Assembly: GCF_022690685.1 (NCBI RefSeq)
Contig: NZ_JALCYY010000032.1
Span: 1-60,608, forward strand
From: Anaeromyxobacter terrae
GTDB taxonomy: Bacteria; Myxococcota; Myxococcia; Myxococcales; Anaeromyxobacteraceae
Length of the DNA: 60,608 nt
Reading direction: 5' to 3'
Each line of letters opens with the position of its first letter. Position 1 is the stretch's first letter. The notes below the pieces were generated by a model, which worked only from the letters and a program-made list of their open reading frames with translations, made no database searches and was not told the origin of the DNA. Positions 35,542-45,750 of this stretch are shown here, piece by piece. Made by a program: the position numbers and the translations under genes.

Positions 35542-35606
35542 CGAGCAGGGGTGGGGCCCCGACGACGGCGGCCAGCCGTCGGCGGGGCGGGGGCGCAGCC
35601 CCCGTC
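35542..35606 (-). repeat. 65-bp GC-rich palindromic 3'-end repeat, copy 4
   Basis: Identical to 3445-3509 over all 65 bases, same strand. Preceded in sense direction by the hairpin at 35616. The gap 35427-35541 to its left holds no gene. Confidence 0.85.
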
Positions 35607-35615
35607 AGAACATCG

Positions 35616-35675
35616 CTGAACGACAGCGTGGTCCGCGACACCGAAGGTGATCGCGGATCACGAACTGTCGTTCAG
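35616..35675 (-). terminator. Long hairpin containing the stop codon of the beta-propeller lipoprotein
   Basis: CTGAACGACAG (35616-35626) and CTGTCGTTCAG (35665-35675) are perfect inverse complements; inside, TCCGCGA and TCGCGGA and then CACC and GGTG continue the stem. The TGA stop at 35674-35672 is part of the outer stem. It is related to the hairpin at 20493. Confidence 0.75.
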
Positions 35676-37348
35676 CGCGCGCGCCGCGTGCGGGAGAAGC
35701 CGCCGTCTTGCGCGATCCACCCGGGCTCCGCGGCGTCGATCCCCACGTCGAACGCGCGCAGCACCGCGGTGGAGCGGTCGGGCAGGAGCGGGGCGACGAA
35801 CCAGCGGCCGCCGTGGAGCGCGCCGGGTCCGCCGTAGAGCGCGTCCACCGGCAGCTCCGCGCGCCAGCGCTCGACGCCGTCGGGGCCGATGGCGATGAGC
35901 GCCGCGGTCCCGAGCGTCACGTCGAGCGAGGTCGCGCCGTACACGTCCAGCTCGGAGAGGACCAGCACTCCTCCGTCGGCCGTCAGGGAGGTCACCGCCG
36001 TGGTGAGGTGCGGATGCGTCGAGCGATCGCCCGGTGGCTCCGCGGCGATCGTCCGCTGCCACCCCACCGCGCAGCCATCGAGGTCGAGCCGCGCGACGGT
36101 GCCGATGCCGAACGAGTACGCGAAGCCCCCCTCGGAGAGCACCTCGCCCGAGACGCCGGTGGCGCGGCCGGCGCGGGCGCCGTCCTCGAGGCGAAGCCAG
36201 TCGACGTACGCCGGCCCGCCGTCCGGGAGGAAGCGGCTGTCCGGGAACGACTGCACGAACGCGAAGCGGTCGGACACGTTCGCGAGCCAGCTCGCGTGAT
36301 CGCTCGGCTGGGGGATCGCGAAGAGGTCCGCGCCGCCGGGCGCGGTGGCATACAGCGTCGCGCCGGCGACGTCCGTGCTCGCGGAGAAGACGAGGGTGCC
36401 GTCGCGCGCGATCGCCGCGGGCGAGCTCATCCAGATCGTGCGCGCGCCCTCGAAGGACCGGCGCGAGAGGAGCGCGCCGCTGCGGAGGTCCACGCGGAGG
36501 ACGCCGGGGTACTGGTAGCCCTCCGCGCCGAGCGCTGTCAGCGAGAGGACCAGGGTCCCGTCGGCCGCCGCGGGGTGCGTCTCCCCGACGTACGCGCGCG
36601 CCGGGCCGGCAGCCTCCGGCACGAGCGGCGCCGCGTCGGCGACCACGTCGCGCGTCCAGAGCGGGGCACCATCGGCGGCGCGGAACGCCTCGAGCCACGT
36701 GCCGGGCACGCTGAACGCGTCGATCGTGGGCTGCGAGAGGGCGACGACGACGCCGTCCGCGACGAGCACGACGTGCGCGGCGAGGTGGGCGGTGGGGGCG
36801 CGCCAGCGGATCTGGCCCGCGCGCGTCGCGGACACGACCTCGCCCGTCCCGTCCTCCGCGAGCTCGGTCCAGTAGAGGTTCCCGTCCGCGTCGAGGACGC
36901 CGTCCCACCGCAGCCGCGTGCCGGCAGCCGGCCGGTGCTCCCACGCGGGCAGCGGGTGCCGCGGCGCCGTCGCCTCGAGCGCGGGCGCGCCGCCGAGCGA
37001 GACGGAGAGCTCGCAGGGGCTCGCGATCGGCGGCGGAGGCGTGGGCGGAGGCGCGGCGGGCGTCCCCGTGCCCGGGGGCGCCGGTGTCGGGCTAGGGCCG
37101 CCGTCGATGGGGCCTCCGCCGGGGCCGATGTCGCTCGGCGTCAGGCCGGGAGGTGACGGGGGCTGGGTCGGCGAGGGAGGCTGCTCGCCGGGCGCGATCG
37201 GGGGCGTGGACGGCGCGCCGCCACCGGACGGCGGCGCTGCACCGTCGCTCGGGGGCGTCGTCCCCGAGCCGGTGGGCGCGGGCTCCTTCTTGGAGCCGCA
37301 CGCGGCGATCGCGATCGCCGCGACGAGGAGGAGAGGGGTCGTTCGCAT
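35672..37348 (-). CDS. PQQ-like beta-propeller lipoprotein with long Pro-rich linker
   Basis: 558 residues from ATG 37348. Signal with lipobox IAAC, then about 90 residues rich in Pro, Gly and Ser. From about residue 120 it shows repeated propeller blades, such as LDADGNLYWTEL, ATRAGQIRWRAPT, AFRAADGAPLWTRDVV, SLTALGAEGYQY and AIGPDGVERWRAEL, each with the W-R-A type of PQQ/quinoprotein repeat. It has no catalytic motif and is likely a scaffold or surface protein. It is upstream of nothing else in its unit; trpA ends 115 bases away on the same strand. Confidence 0.75.
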   Translation of the reverse strand: MRTTPLLLVAAIAIAACGSKKEPAPTGSGTTPPSDGAAPPSGGGAPSTPPIAPGEQPPSPTQPPSPPGLTPSDIGPGGGPIDGGPSPTPAPPGTGTPAAPPPTPPPPIASPCELSVSLGGAPALEATAPRHPLPAWEHRPAAGTRLRWDGVLDADGNLYWTELAEDGTGEVVSATRAGQIRWRAPTAHLAAHVVLVADGVVVALSQPTIDAFSVPGTWLEAFRAADGAPLWTRDVVADAAPLVPEAAGPARAYVGETHPAAADGTLVLSLTALGAEGYQYPGVLRVDLRSGALLSRRSFEGARTIWMSSPAAIARDGTLVFSASTDVAGATLYATAPGGADLFAIPQPSDHASWLANVSDRFAFVQSFPDSRFLPDGGPAYVDWLRLEDGARAGRATGVSGEVLSEGGFAYSFGIGTVARLDLDGCAVGWQRTIAAEPPGDRSTHPHLTTAVTSLTADGGVLVLSELDVYGATSLDVTLGTAALIAIGPDGVERWRAELPVDALYGGPGALHGGRWFVAPLLPDRSTAVLRAFDVGIDAAEPGWIAQDGGFSRTRRAR

Positions 37349-37463
37349 CGCTCGGATGGCCGCGCCGGCGGCCACCCGAACGTTGGAGGTTCCTCCCCCC
37401 GGACGCGACGGCCCACCGGGGCGCGCGGCGTGGGCGCCGCCGGGTGGGCGGCGCGCGGAGCGC

Positions 37464-38317
37464 TCAGCGCCGGAGCGCCCGCTTGAGCGACCGCACGAAG
37501 CGCGCCACGCGCTCGGCGCGCGCCTTGCGCGTCCCGCCCTCGGCGATGCGCTGCACGATGGCGCTCCCGACGACGACGCCGTCGGCGAGCGCCCCGAGCG
37601 CTCGCGCCTGCGCGGGCGAGGACACGCCGAACCCGATCACCACCGGCACCGGGCTCTTCTCCCGGATCGCGGCGACGGTCGGGCCGATCTCGGCGGCCAC
37701 CGCCGTGCGCGCGCCCGTGACGCCGGTGACGGACACGAAGTAGAGGAACCCCGTCGCCGCCCGCGCGGCCGCCTCGACGCGCGCCGCGTCGGAGGTGGGC
37801 GCGAGCAGGAACACGGTCCGGACGCCGCGCGAGGCGAGGACCGGGGCGACGTCGCCCGCCTCCTCGGGGAGGAGGTCGGGGATGATCACCGCGTCGACCC
37901 CGGCGCGTGCGCAGCCGTCGGCGAACCGCTCGACGCCGCGGGCGAGGATCGGGTTCAGGTAGCCCATGAGCGCGATCGGCACGTCCGAGCGCGCGCGCAC
38001 CGCCGCCGCCACCTCGAGCACGCCGTCGGGCGTCGTCCCCGCCGCGAGGGCGCGCTCCGCCGCGTGCTGGATGGTCGGACCGTCCGCCATCGGGTCCGAG
38101 AACGGGACCCCGAGCTCGAGCAGGTCGGCGCCGCCCTCGACGCAGGCGAGGGCCATCGCCTTCGAGGTCGCGAGGTCGGGATCGCCGCCCATCACGTACG
38201 TCACGAGCGCCGCCTCGCCCCGCGCGCGGCAGCGCGCGAACGCGGCGGCGATCCGGTCCCCGGCGAGCGGGCCCGGCGCGGCGTCCGGGGTGGCCATCGT
38301 CCGGCGCTTCACGGCCC

Positions 38318-38321
<4 letters not shown>
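37464..38321 (-). CDS. trpA: Tryptophan synthase alpha subunit
   Basis: Cleaves indole-3-glycerol phosphate to indole and GAP, passing indole to TrpB. 285 residues. Catalytic Glu in [15 protein letters not shown] and Asp in PDLLPEEA; the [10 protein letters not shown] and GFGVSSPAQ phosphate loop are intact. ATG 38321 overlaps the trpB stop; ATG 38297 is an alternative. Last gene of the operon. Confidence 0.97.
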
Positions 38322-39579
<1,258 letters not shown>

Positions 39580-39583
<4 letters not shown>

Positions 39584-40191
39584 CGTGCTGCCTCCTTCGC
39601 CGCCTGGATGAACCGCCGCATCTTCTCCTCGTCCTTCACTCCGGGCGCGAGCTCCACCCCGCTCGCGACGTCGACGCCGTAGGGGCGCACCCGCCGCACC
39701 GCCTCGCCGACGTTCTCGGGCGTGAGGCCTCCCGCGAGGAACACCCGCGCGGCGCGCGCCGCCTCGAAGGCGAGCGACCAGTCGAAGGTCTTGCCGCTGC
39801 CGCCGAACCCGGGCCCGGGCGCGTCGAGGAGGAACGCGGGGACCTCGTAGGCGGCGAGGGCGGCGAGCGCGGACGGCCCCTCGACGCGGATCGCCTTCAC
39901 CACCGGGACCGGGAGCGACGCGCAGAGCGCGGGCGGCTCGTCCCCGTGCAGCTGCGCGACCATCACGCCCGACGCCGCGATGGCCGCGAGGAGCTCCTCC
40001 CGCGAGGCGTCCACGAACACACCGAACGTCTCGACCCCCGGCGGGAGGCGCCGGACGATCTCGCCCGCCGCGGCGGGGGGGATGAAGCGCTTCGAGCGCG
40101 GCCAGAAGTTGAACCCGAGCGCATCGGCGCCGAGGCGCACCGCGAGGAGCGCGTCCTCGAGGCGCGTGATGCCGCAGATCTTGACCTTCAC
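39580..40191 (-). CDS. trpF: Phosphoribosylanthranilate isomerase
   Basis: 203 residues; Amadori rearrangement of PRA to CdRP. Catalytic Cys in VKICGIT and Asp in FLLDAPGPG; phosphate loop [13 protein letters not shown] start at 40191 has no Shine-Dalgarno. It lies 100 bases after trpC, the only real gap inside the operon. Confidence 0.96.
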
Positions 40192-40291
40192 GGAGGAGGC
40201 CGGGACGGGCGCGTTGGGGGTCGGTGCGGAGGTCAGGGGTCGTCGCCGATCGGTCGGAGGGGTCGGGGTCGCGTCGAGGTCGAGGTCGAGC

Positions 40292-41071
40292 CTACTCCGT
40301 CATCTCCCGGATGAGCGCGCCCGGATCCGCCGCGCGCACGAGCGCCTCTCCCACGAGCAGGTTCGCCGCGCCCGCCTGGCGGAGCCGGCGCGCGTCCGCC
40401 GCCGTGCGGACGCCGCTCTCCGCCACGCCGCGCACGCCCGCGGGGAGCGCGGGCAGGATCCGCTCGGAGGTGGCGAGGTCGACCGCGAAGGTGTGTAGGT
40501 CGCGGTTGTTCACGCCGACGATGCGCGCGCCCGCGGCGAGCGCGCGCTCCGCCTCGCCGGCGTCGTGCACCTCGACGAGCGCGGCGAGGCCGAGGCCGCC
40601 GCAGGCGTCGAGGAGCTCCCGCAGCGTGTCGTCCGCGAGGGCGGCCACGATGAGGAGCGCCGCGTCCGCGCCGGCGGCGCGCGCCTCGAGGAGCTGGTAG
40701 CGGTCGACGACGAAGTCCTTCCGGAGGAGCGGCACGTCCACCGCGGCGCGGACCGCGGCGAGGTCCGCGAGCGAGCCGCCGAAGCCGGGGCCGTCGGTGA
40801 GGACGGAGATCGCCGCCGCCCCCGCGGCCGCGTAGCGCCTCGCCTGCGCCGGCGCGTCGAGCCCCGCGGCGATCGGCCCCGCCGACGGGCTCGCCCGCTT
40901 CACCTCGGCGATGACCCGCGCCGGGCCGCCCGGCAGCGAGAGGGCGGCCTCGAACGCGCGCGGCGGAGCCGCGGCCCCGGCCCGCGCCGCGAGCTCGCGC
41001 TCCGGCTCCGCCGCGCGGCGCGCCGCCACCTCGTCACGCTTCCGCGCGAGGATCCCGTCGAGGAACGTCAC
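40292..41071 (-). CDS. trpC: Indole-3-glycerol phosphate synthase
   Basis: 259 residues; ring closure with decarboxylation of CdRP. Catalytic Glu and Lys in VIAEVKRASPS, Lys in LLRKDFVVD, and the VGVNNRDLHTF and ESGVRT segments. GTG start at 41071 overlaps the trpD stop (GTGA). The 100-base gap to trpF contains short repeats of GTCGAG. Confidence 0.96.
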   Translation of the reverse strand: MTFLDGILARKRDEVAARRAAEPERELAARAGAAAPPRAFEAALSLPGGPARVIAEVKRASPSAGPIAAGLDAPAQARRYAAAGAAAISVLTDGPGFGGSLADLAAVRAAVDVPLLRKDFVVDRYQLLEARAAGADAALLIVAALADDTLRELLDACGGLGLAALVEVHDAGEAERALAAGARIVGVNNRDLHTFAVDLATSERILPALPAGVRGVAESGVRTAADARRLRQAGAANLLVGEALVRAADPGALIREMTE

Positions 41072-42081
41072 GCCGCGCCCCGCGTCGCCTTGACCAGCCG
41101 CGCGAGCTTCTCCGAGGCGGCGCCGCGGTCGACCGCCTCCGCGCCGAGCCGGACGGCCGTGGGGAGGTCCGGGGCCGCCCCGGCCGCGACCAGCGCCGCC
41201 GCCGCGTTCGCGAGCGCCGCGTCGCGCGGCGCGCCCTTCTGCCCGCCGAGGACGTCGGAGAGGATCCGCGCGTTCCGCTCCGCGTCGCCGCCGGCGAGCG
41301 CCGCCTCGTCGTGGCGGGAGAGGCCGAGGTCCTCGGGCAGCACGGAGTAGCGCTCCACCTCGCCGGCGTGGACCTCGCACACGTGGGTCATCCCGGTGAC
41401 GGCGATCTCGTCGAGGCCCTCGCCGTGGACGACGAACGCGTGCGCGGCGCCGAGCGCGGCGAGCACCCCGCCGATGACCGGCACCCAGCGCGGCTCGTAG
41501 ACGCCCAGGACCTGGTGCCGCGCGCCGGCCGGGTTCGCGAGCGGCCCGAGCAGGTTGAAGATCGTCCGGACGCCGAGCTCGCGCCGGATGCCGGCGACGG
41601 CCTTGAACGCGGGGTGGAGCCGCGGCGCGAACAGGAAGCCGATCCCGACCTCCTCGATGGCGCGCTCGACCACCTCCTTCGGCGCGTCCACGTCGACGCC
41701 CAGCGCGGCGAGCACGTCCGCGGAGCCGGAGCGCGAGGAGACGGCGCGGTTGCCGTGCTTCGCGACGGTGACGCCCGCGCCCGCCACGACGAACGCGGCG
41801 GTGGTGGAGATGTTGAAGGTGTGGCGCCCGTCGCCGCCCGTGCCGCAGGTGTCCACGAAGACGTCGCGCTCGACGCGCACGCGATCGACCCGCGCGCGCA
41901 TCACCTCCGCCGCGCCGGCGATCTCGTCCACCGTCTCGCCCTTGAGCCGCAGCGCCGCGAGGAACGCCCCCACCTGCGCGGGCGTCGCGCCGCCGTCGGC
42001 GATCTCCGCCATCACCGCGGACATCTCCGCCCGCGAGAGGTCGTGGTGCTCGAGGAGCCGCGCCACCGCCTGCTGGATCAT
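41068..42081 (-). CDS. trpD: Anthranilate phosphoribosyltransferase
   Basis: 337 residues; attaches phosphoribose to anthranilate. [15 protein letters not shown] is the PRPP-binding signature and [15 protein letters not shown] the anthranilate/Mg loop. ATG 42081 overlaps the trpG stop. Confidence 0.97.
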   Translation of the reverse strand: MIQQAVARLLEHHDLSRAEMSAVMAEIADGGATPAQVGAFLAALRLKGETVDEIAGAAEVMRARVDRVRVERDVFVDTCGTGGDGRHTFNISTTAAFVVAGAGVTVAKHGNRAVSSRSGSADVLAALGVDVDAPKEVVERAIEEVGIGFLFAPRLHPAFKAVAGIRRELGVRTIFNLLGPLANPAGARHQVLGVYEPRWVPVIGGVLAALGAAHAFVVHGEGLDEIAVTGMTHVCEVHAGEVERYSVLPEDLGLSRHDEAALAGGDAERNARILSDVLGGQKGAPRDAALANAAAALVAAGAAPDLPTAVRLGAEAVDRGAASEKLARLVKATRGAA

Positions 42082-42698
42082 CGGATCCTCCCGCCGCCGA
42101 GCCGGCGGAGCCAGTTGCCGAGGAGCCGCTTCCCCTCGAGCGTCAGGATCGACTCGGGGTGGAACTGGACGCCCTCCACGTCGAGCGCGCGGTGGCGGAG
42201 CCCCATGATCTCGCCCTCGTCGGTCCAGGCGGTCACCTCGAGGGCGGCCGGCAGGGTCTCGCGCTCGACGACGAGCGAGTGGTAGCGCCCCGCCTCGAAC
42301 GGCGAGGGCAGACCGGCGAACACCCCCGCGTTCCCGTGCCGCACCGGGCTCGCCTTCCCGTGGACGATCCGCGCGTTGCGGACGACCGTGCCCCCGAACG
42401 CCTGCCCGATGGCCTGGTGCCCGAGGCAGACGCCCAGGATCGGCAGCTCGCCGGCGAGGGCGCGGATCGCCTCGAGCGTCACGCCGGCGTCGTCGGGCGT
42501 GCACGGCCCGGGGGAGAGCACGAGCCCGTCCGGCCGGCGCGCGCGGATGCCCGCGACGTCGATGGCGTCGTTGCGGAAGACCTCGACCTCGGCGCCGAGC
42601 TCGCCGAGGTACTGGACCAGGTTGAACGTGAAGGAATCGTAGTTGTCGAGGAGCAGCACTCGAGCCCCGCCGCTCACCCGTCCGCTCGGGCCGCTCAT
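42078..42698 (-). CDS. trpG: Anthranilate synthase glutamine amidotransferase subunit
   Basis: 206 residues; supplies ammonia to TrpE from glutamine. The triad is complete: Cys in [11 protein letters not shown], His and Glu in [23 protein letters not shown] opens the domain after about 13 additional N-terminal residues. Its ATG overlaps the trpE stop, so synthesis is coupled. Confidence 0.96.
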   Translation of the reverse strand: MSGPSGRVSGGARVLLLDNYDSFTFNLVQYLGELGAEVEVFRNDAIDVAGIRARRPDGLVLSPGPCTPDDAGVTLEAIRALAGELPILGVCLGHQAIGQAFGGTVVRNARIVHGKASPVRHGNAGVFAGLPSPFEAGRYHSLVVERETLPAALEVTAWTDEGEIMGLRHRALDVEGVQFHPESILTLEGKRLLGNWLRRLGGGRIR

Positions 42699-44170
42699 CG
42701 CTTGCCCCTGCGCGGCCGGCGCCGGCTCGCCTTCGGCGTGCGCGCCGCCACCTTCCGCGCGCTCGGCGGCTCCGCCACCGCGTCGAGCAGCCGCGACTCG
42801 GCCTGCGCGACGGCCGTGAAGACCGCGCGCGCCTTGTTGAGCGTCTCCTGGTACTCCGCCTCGGGCACCGAGTCGTAGACCAGCCCGCCGCCGGCCTGGA
42901 CCGAGACGCGCCTGCCGCGCGCCATGAGCGTGCGGATGGCGATGCACATCTCCATGTCGCCGCCGCGATCGAAGTAGCCGACCGCGCCCGCGTACGGCCC
43001 GCGCCGCGCCGGCTCGAGCTCGTCGATGATCTCCATCGCCCGCACCTTCGGGGAGCCGGACACCGTGCCGGCCGGGAACCCGGCCTGCAGCACGTCGACC
43101 GCCGAGAGGCCGTCCGCGAGCCGCCCCTTCACCTCCGAGACGAGGTGCATGACGTGGGAGTAGCGCTCCACCGTCTTGAGCGCCGTGACGCGGACGGTGC
43201 CGACCGCGGAGACCCGCCCCACGTCGTTCCGGCCCAGGTCGACGAGCATCACGTGCTCGGCGTTCTCCTTGGGATCGGCGCGCAGCTCCGCCTCGAGCCG
43301 CGCGTCCTCCGCCGGCTCGGCGCCGCGCCGGCGCGTCCCCGCGATCGGGCGGAGCGTCACCTCGCCGTCCTCGAGCTTGATGAGGGTCTCCGGCGAGGAG
43401 CCGACGAGCGCACGGTCGCCGTCCTTCAGGAAGAACAGGTACGGCGAGGGGTTCACGCGCCGGAGCGCGCGGTAGATCTCGAACGGCGGCACCGAGACCT
43501 CCGCGTCGAAGCGCTGCGAGAGGACGATCTGCTGGCAGTCGCCGGCCTTCACGTACTCCTTCGCGCGCTCGACCGCGGCGAGGTAATCCGGCTTCGCGAG
43601 GCGGGGCACGAGCGCGGACGGGCGCGCCGACCGCCGCGCGCGGCGATCCACGAGCGGCCCGGCGAGGAGCGCGAGCCGCGTCCGGATCCGCCGGAGCGCG
43701 CCCGCGTAGAGGGCCCGCGGGTCGTCGCCCGCGTCGCAGCGGACCTCGCAGATGACGTGCAGCGAGTGGCGGCGGTTGTCGAACGCCACCACCTCGTCGA
43801 AGTCCATGAGCAGGAGGTCCGGGAACCCGAGCTCGTCCGGGTTCGCGATCGGCACCCGCGGCTCGAACAGCTTCACCGCGTCGTACGAGACGTGGCCGAC
43901 GAGGCCGCCCGAGAAGGGCGGCGTGCCGGGGACCCGCACGGCGGAGTGGGTGGCGAGGGCGGCGCGCACCGCGGCGATGGGATCGCCGCGATCGCCGAGC
44001 TTGTAGCGCAGCGCGCTCTTCGGGCCCGCGCCGAGGAAGCTGAAGCGGGCGCTCCGCTCGCCGCCCTCGACCGACTCGAGGAGGAACGCCTGACGCTGGC
44101 CGCGCGAGAGCTTCAGGAACGCGGAGACCGGCGTCTCGGTGTCGGCGTCGACCTCGACGCGCACCGGCAC
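42695..44170 (-). CDS. trpE: Anthranilate synthase component I (5' end uncertain)
   Basis: Makes anthranilate from chorismate and ammonia. 491 residues from GTG 44170, the first canonical start in frame. FLLES is the tryptophan feedback site; [22 protein letters not shown] and the late [11 protein letters not shown] and AGGGLVYDS segments form the active site. Conserved TrpE sequence continues upstream of this GTG (DLETFLTL to about 44212) with no ATG, GTG or TTG in frame, so the true start is noncanonical or the frame is broken near 44213-44217. The C-terminus has an Arg/Lys-rich tail. Confidence 0.9.
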   Translation of the reverse strand: MPVRVEVDADTETPVSAFLKLSRGQRQAFLLESVEGGERSARFSFLGAGPKSALRYKLGDRGDPIAAVRAALATHSAVRVPGTPPFSGGLVGHVSYDAVKLFEPRVPIANPDELGFPDLLLMDFDEVVAFDNRRHSLHVICEVRCDAGDDPRALYAGALRRIRTRLALLAGPLVDRRARRSARPSALVPRLAKPDYLAAVERAKEYVKAGDCQQIVLSQRFDAEVSVPPFEIYRALRRVNPSPYLFFLKDGDRALVGSSPETLIKLEDGEVTLRPIAGTRRRGAEPAEDARLEAELRADPKENAEHVMLVDLGRNDVGRVSAVGTVRVTALKTVERYSHVMHLVSEVKGRLADGLSAVDVLQAGFPAGTVSGSPKVRAMEIIDELEPARRGPYAGAVGYFDRGGDMEMCIAIRTLMARGRRVSVQAGGGLVYDSVPEAEYQETLNKARAVFTAVAQAESRLLDAVAEPPSARKVAARTPKASRRRPRRGKR

Positions 44171-44251
44171 CGCACGGCCCGGCCTGCACAGGGTGAGGAA
44201 GGTCTCGAGATCGGGGGTGGGCCGGAGATCACCGGCGCCAAAGAAACACCG

Positions 44252-44647
44252 TCATGCCGACACCCGACGCGCCGGTCCTGCCACCTCGACCGCGTCGCTC
44301 TGCACGATCTTGTTCTTCCGGTCGACGAGCACGACCGTCGGCTTGAAGCCGCGCGCCTCCGCCTCGTCCAGCTCGGCGAACGTCGCGAGGATCACGAGGT
44401 CGCCCGGCTTGTTGAGGTGCGCGGCGGCGCCGTTGATGCAGATGATGCCGGAGCCGCGCTCGCCCTTGATCGCGTAGGTCTGCAGCCGGGTGCCGCGCGT
44501 GATGTTCCACACGTGGACGGCCTCGTACTCGAGGATCCCGGCCGCCTCGAGGAGGTCCTCGTCGATGGAGACCGAGCCCTCGTAGTCCAGGTCGGCGTGC
44601 GTGACCGTGGCGCGGTGAATCTTGGACTTGAAGAAGGTCCGGCGCAT
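44252..44647 (-). CDS. panD: Aspartate 1-decarboxylase proenzyme
   Basis: 131 residues. Self-cleaves between Gly24 and Ser25 (DYEGSVSID) to a pyruvoyl enzyme that makes beta-alanine for pantothenate and Co[13 protein letters not shown] before the site and [15 protein letters not shown] after it are family hallmarks. It stands first in the trp operon; its stop is about 80 bases upstream of the usable trpE GTG, and no other pantothenate gene is in view. Confidence 0.96.
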   Translation of the reverse strand: MRRTFFKSKIHRATVTHADLDYEGSVSIDEDLLEAAGILEYEAVHVWNITRGTRLQTYAIKGERGSGIICINGAAAHLNKPGDLVILATFAELDEAEARGFKPTVVLVDRKNKIVQSDAVEVAGPARRVSA

Positions 44648-44661
44648 GGCGAGTGGGGATC

Positions 44662-44689
44662 CTTATCCGAACGCGGCCGCCCCGCGCAA
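44662..44689 (-). promoter_or_regulatory. Probable promoter of the panD-trp operon
   Basis: Read on the minus strand: TTGCGC (44689-44684), 16-base spacer, GATAAG (44667-44662), ending 14 bases before the panD ATG. No Trp-rich leader peptide is visible upstream of panD. Confidence 0.4.
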
Positions 44690-44828
44690 GGGTCCCGGCG
44701 CGGAAGGCGGGCGCCGGGCCGCCGCGACGCCGCGCCATCGAGCCGCACCTCCCCCGTCGAGGAGCGCTCGCTCGCCTCTCTCCAGTACCGGCCGGGGCAG
44801 GAGCGCGCTCCGTACCGCGGCTGGCTAG

Positions 44829-44851
44829 ACGACCGAGTCGCGAACTGTCGT
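44829..44851 (-). terminator. Truncated 3'-end hairpin after the glycosyltransferase gene
   Basis: Directly after the TGA: ACGACAGTTCGCGACTCG and then GTCGTCTAG. Left arm and right edge match the hairpin at 20493, but the inner stem and the following GC repeat are missing, leaving a 5-pair stem. It looks like a deletion derivative. Confidence 0.55.
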
Positions 44852-45700
44852 TCAGGACGCGATCATGCCGAGGGCGCGCCGGACGCGATCCAGCATCGAC
44901 TGCTTGTGCCGGCGCCGTGCCGGGGGCGGCAGCGCGATCCGGCGCTCGCGCAGGTGCCGCAGCGACTCCGCGAGCCCCAGGCCGCGGAGGAGGTCCAGCT
45001 CGCGCCGGATCGCCTCGCAGTATTCGTCCTTCTGGGCCCAGTAGTGGAAGACCTCGTCGGCGCAGGGAGACACCGCCGTCGATCGCTGGAGCAGGAGGCT
45101 GATGCCGTACTGCTCCACGAGCCCACGGCGGTAGCTCGGGTAGAGCGTGTCGATGAACTCGAGCCAGGAGTCGACCACCGGGAAGTTCGAGGGGTGGATC
45201 CCCACCGCGCCCGCGTTCCACATGTCGCCGCCGAGATCGACAGGCGCCCCGCGGAACGAGAGGCGCCCCATGTGCTTGCGGAACCGCTGGATCTGCCCCG
45301 AGTCGCGCGTCGCGACGCTGTACTCGCGCTCGTGCATCACCGAGGTCGAGGGCGTGATCCGCTCGAACACCGGCCCGACCGGCGCCGCGAAGAACGTGTC
45401 GGCGTCGAGGTAGAGGAGCGGGTCCGCGGGATGCCGGCGGGTCATCTCGCGGATCATCACGGCCTTGAGCCGGTGCGTGAAGTCGAGCGGCCCGCGCCAG
45501 GCGCTGATGTCGTCGCGGGAGAGCTCGCGCAGCACCAGGGCGTCGCCGAGCGGCGCGAAGAAGCCCGGCTCGTCCGTGTAGACGTGGATCGCGAGCGGGG
45601 CCCCCTCCGCGTACGCCAGCGCGGACCATGCGGCGTACAGCGCTCCGACGCGGACCTCGTCGAGACCGTAGGCCTGAAGGACGATGCGGAAGCGGCTCAT
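44852..45700 (-). CDS. GT-A fold glycosyltransferase-like protein
   Basis: 282 residues. The DxD metal/nucleotide-sugar motif is LLYLDADTFF; MWNAGAVGIH and VEQYGISLLL fit the pattern of nucleotide-diphospho-sugar transferases of the GT8/GT77-like type. No membrane segment. The C-terminus is basic (RRRHKQSMLDRVRRALG). It follows the GT2 gene by 50 bases. Sugar and acceptor are unknown, with a surface polysaccharide most likely. Confidence 0.8.
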   Translation of the reverse strand: MSRFRIVLQAYGLDEVRVGALYAAWSALAYAEGAPLAIHVYTDEPGFFAPLGDALVLRELSRDDISAWRGPLDFTHRLKAVMIREMTRRHPADPLLYLDADTFFAAPVGPVFERITPSTSVMHEREYSVATRDSGQIQRFRKHMGRLSFRGAPVDLGGDMWNAGAVGIHPSNFPVVDSWLEFIDTLYPSYRRGLVEQYGISLLLQRSTAVSPCADEVFHYWAQKDEYCEAIRRELDLLRGLGLAESLRHLRERRIALPPPARRRHKQSMLDRVRRALGMIAS

Positions 45701-45750
45701 GCGAGGCCCGTCATACTAGCAGCGGGCGGGACTCTAGACACGAGGCCCCC

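Noticed and set aside
44171-44251. A panD-trpE fusion protein, since both lie in the same frame
   Set aside because: An in-frame TGA at 44252-44254 ends panD, and PanD and TrpE are full-size proteins on their own.
44648-44851. Classical trp attenuator before panD
   Set aside because: No leader peptide with tandem Trp codons and no alternate hairpins with a T-run were seen.
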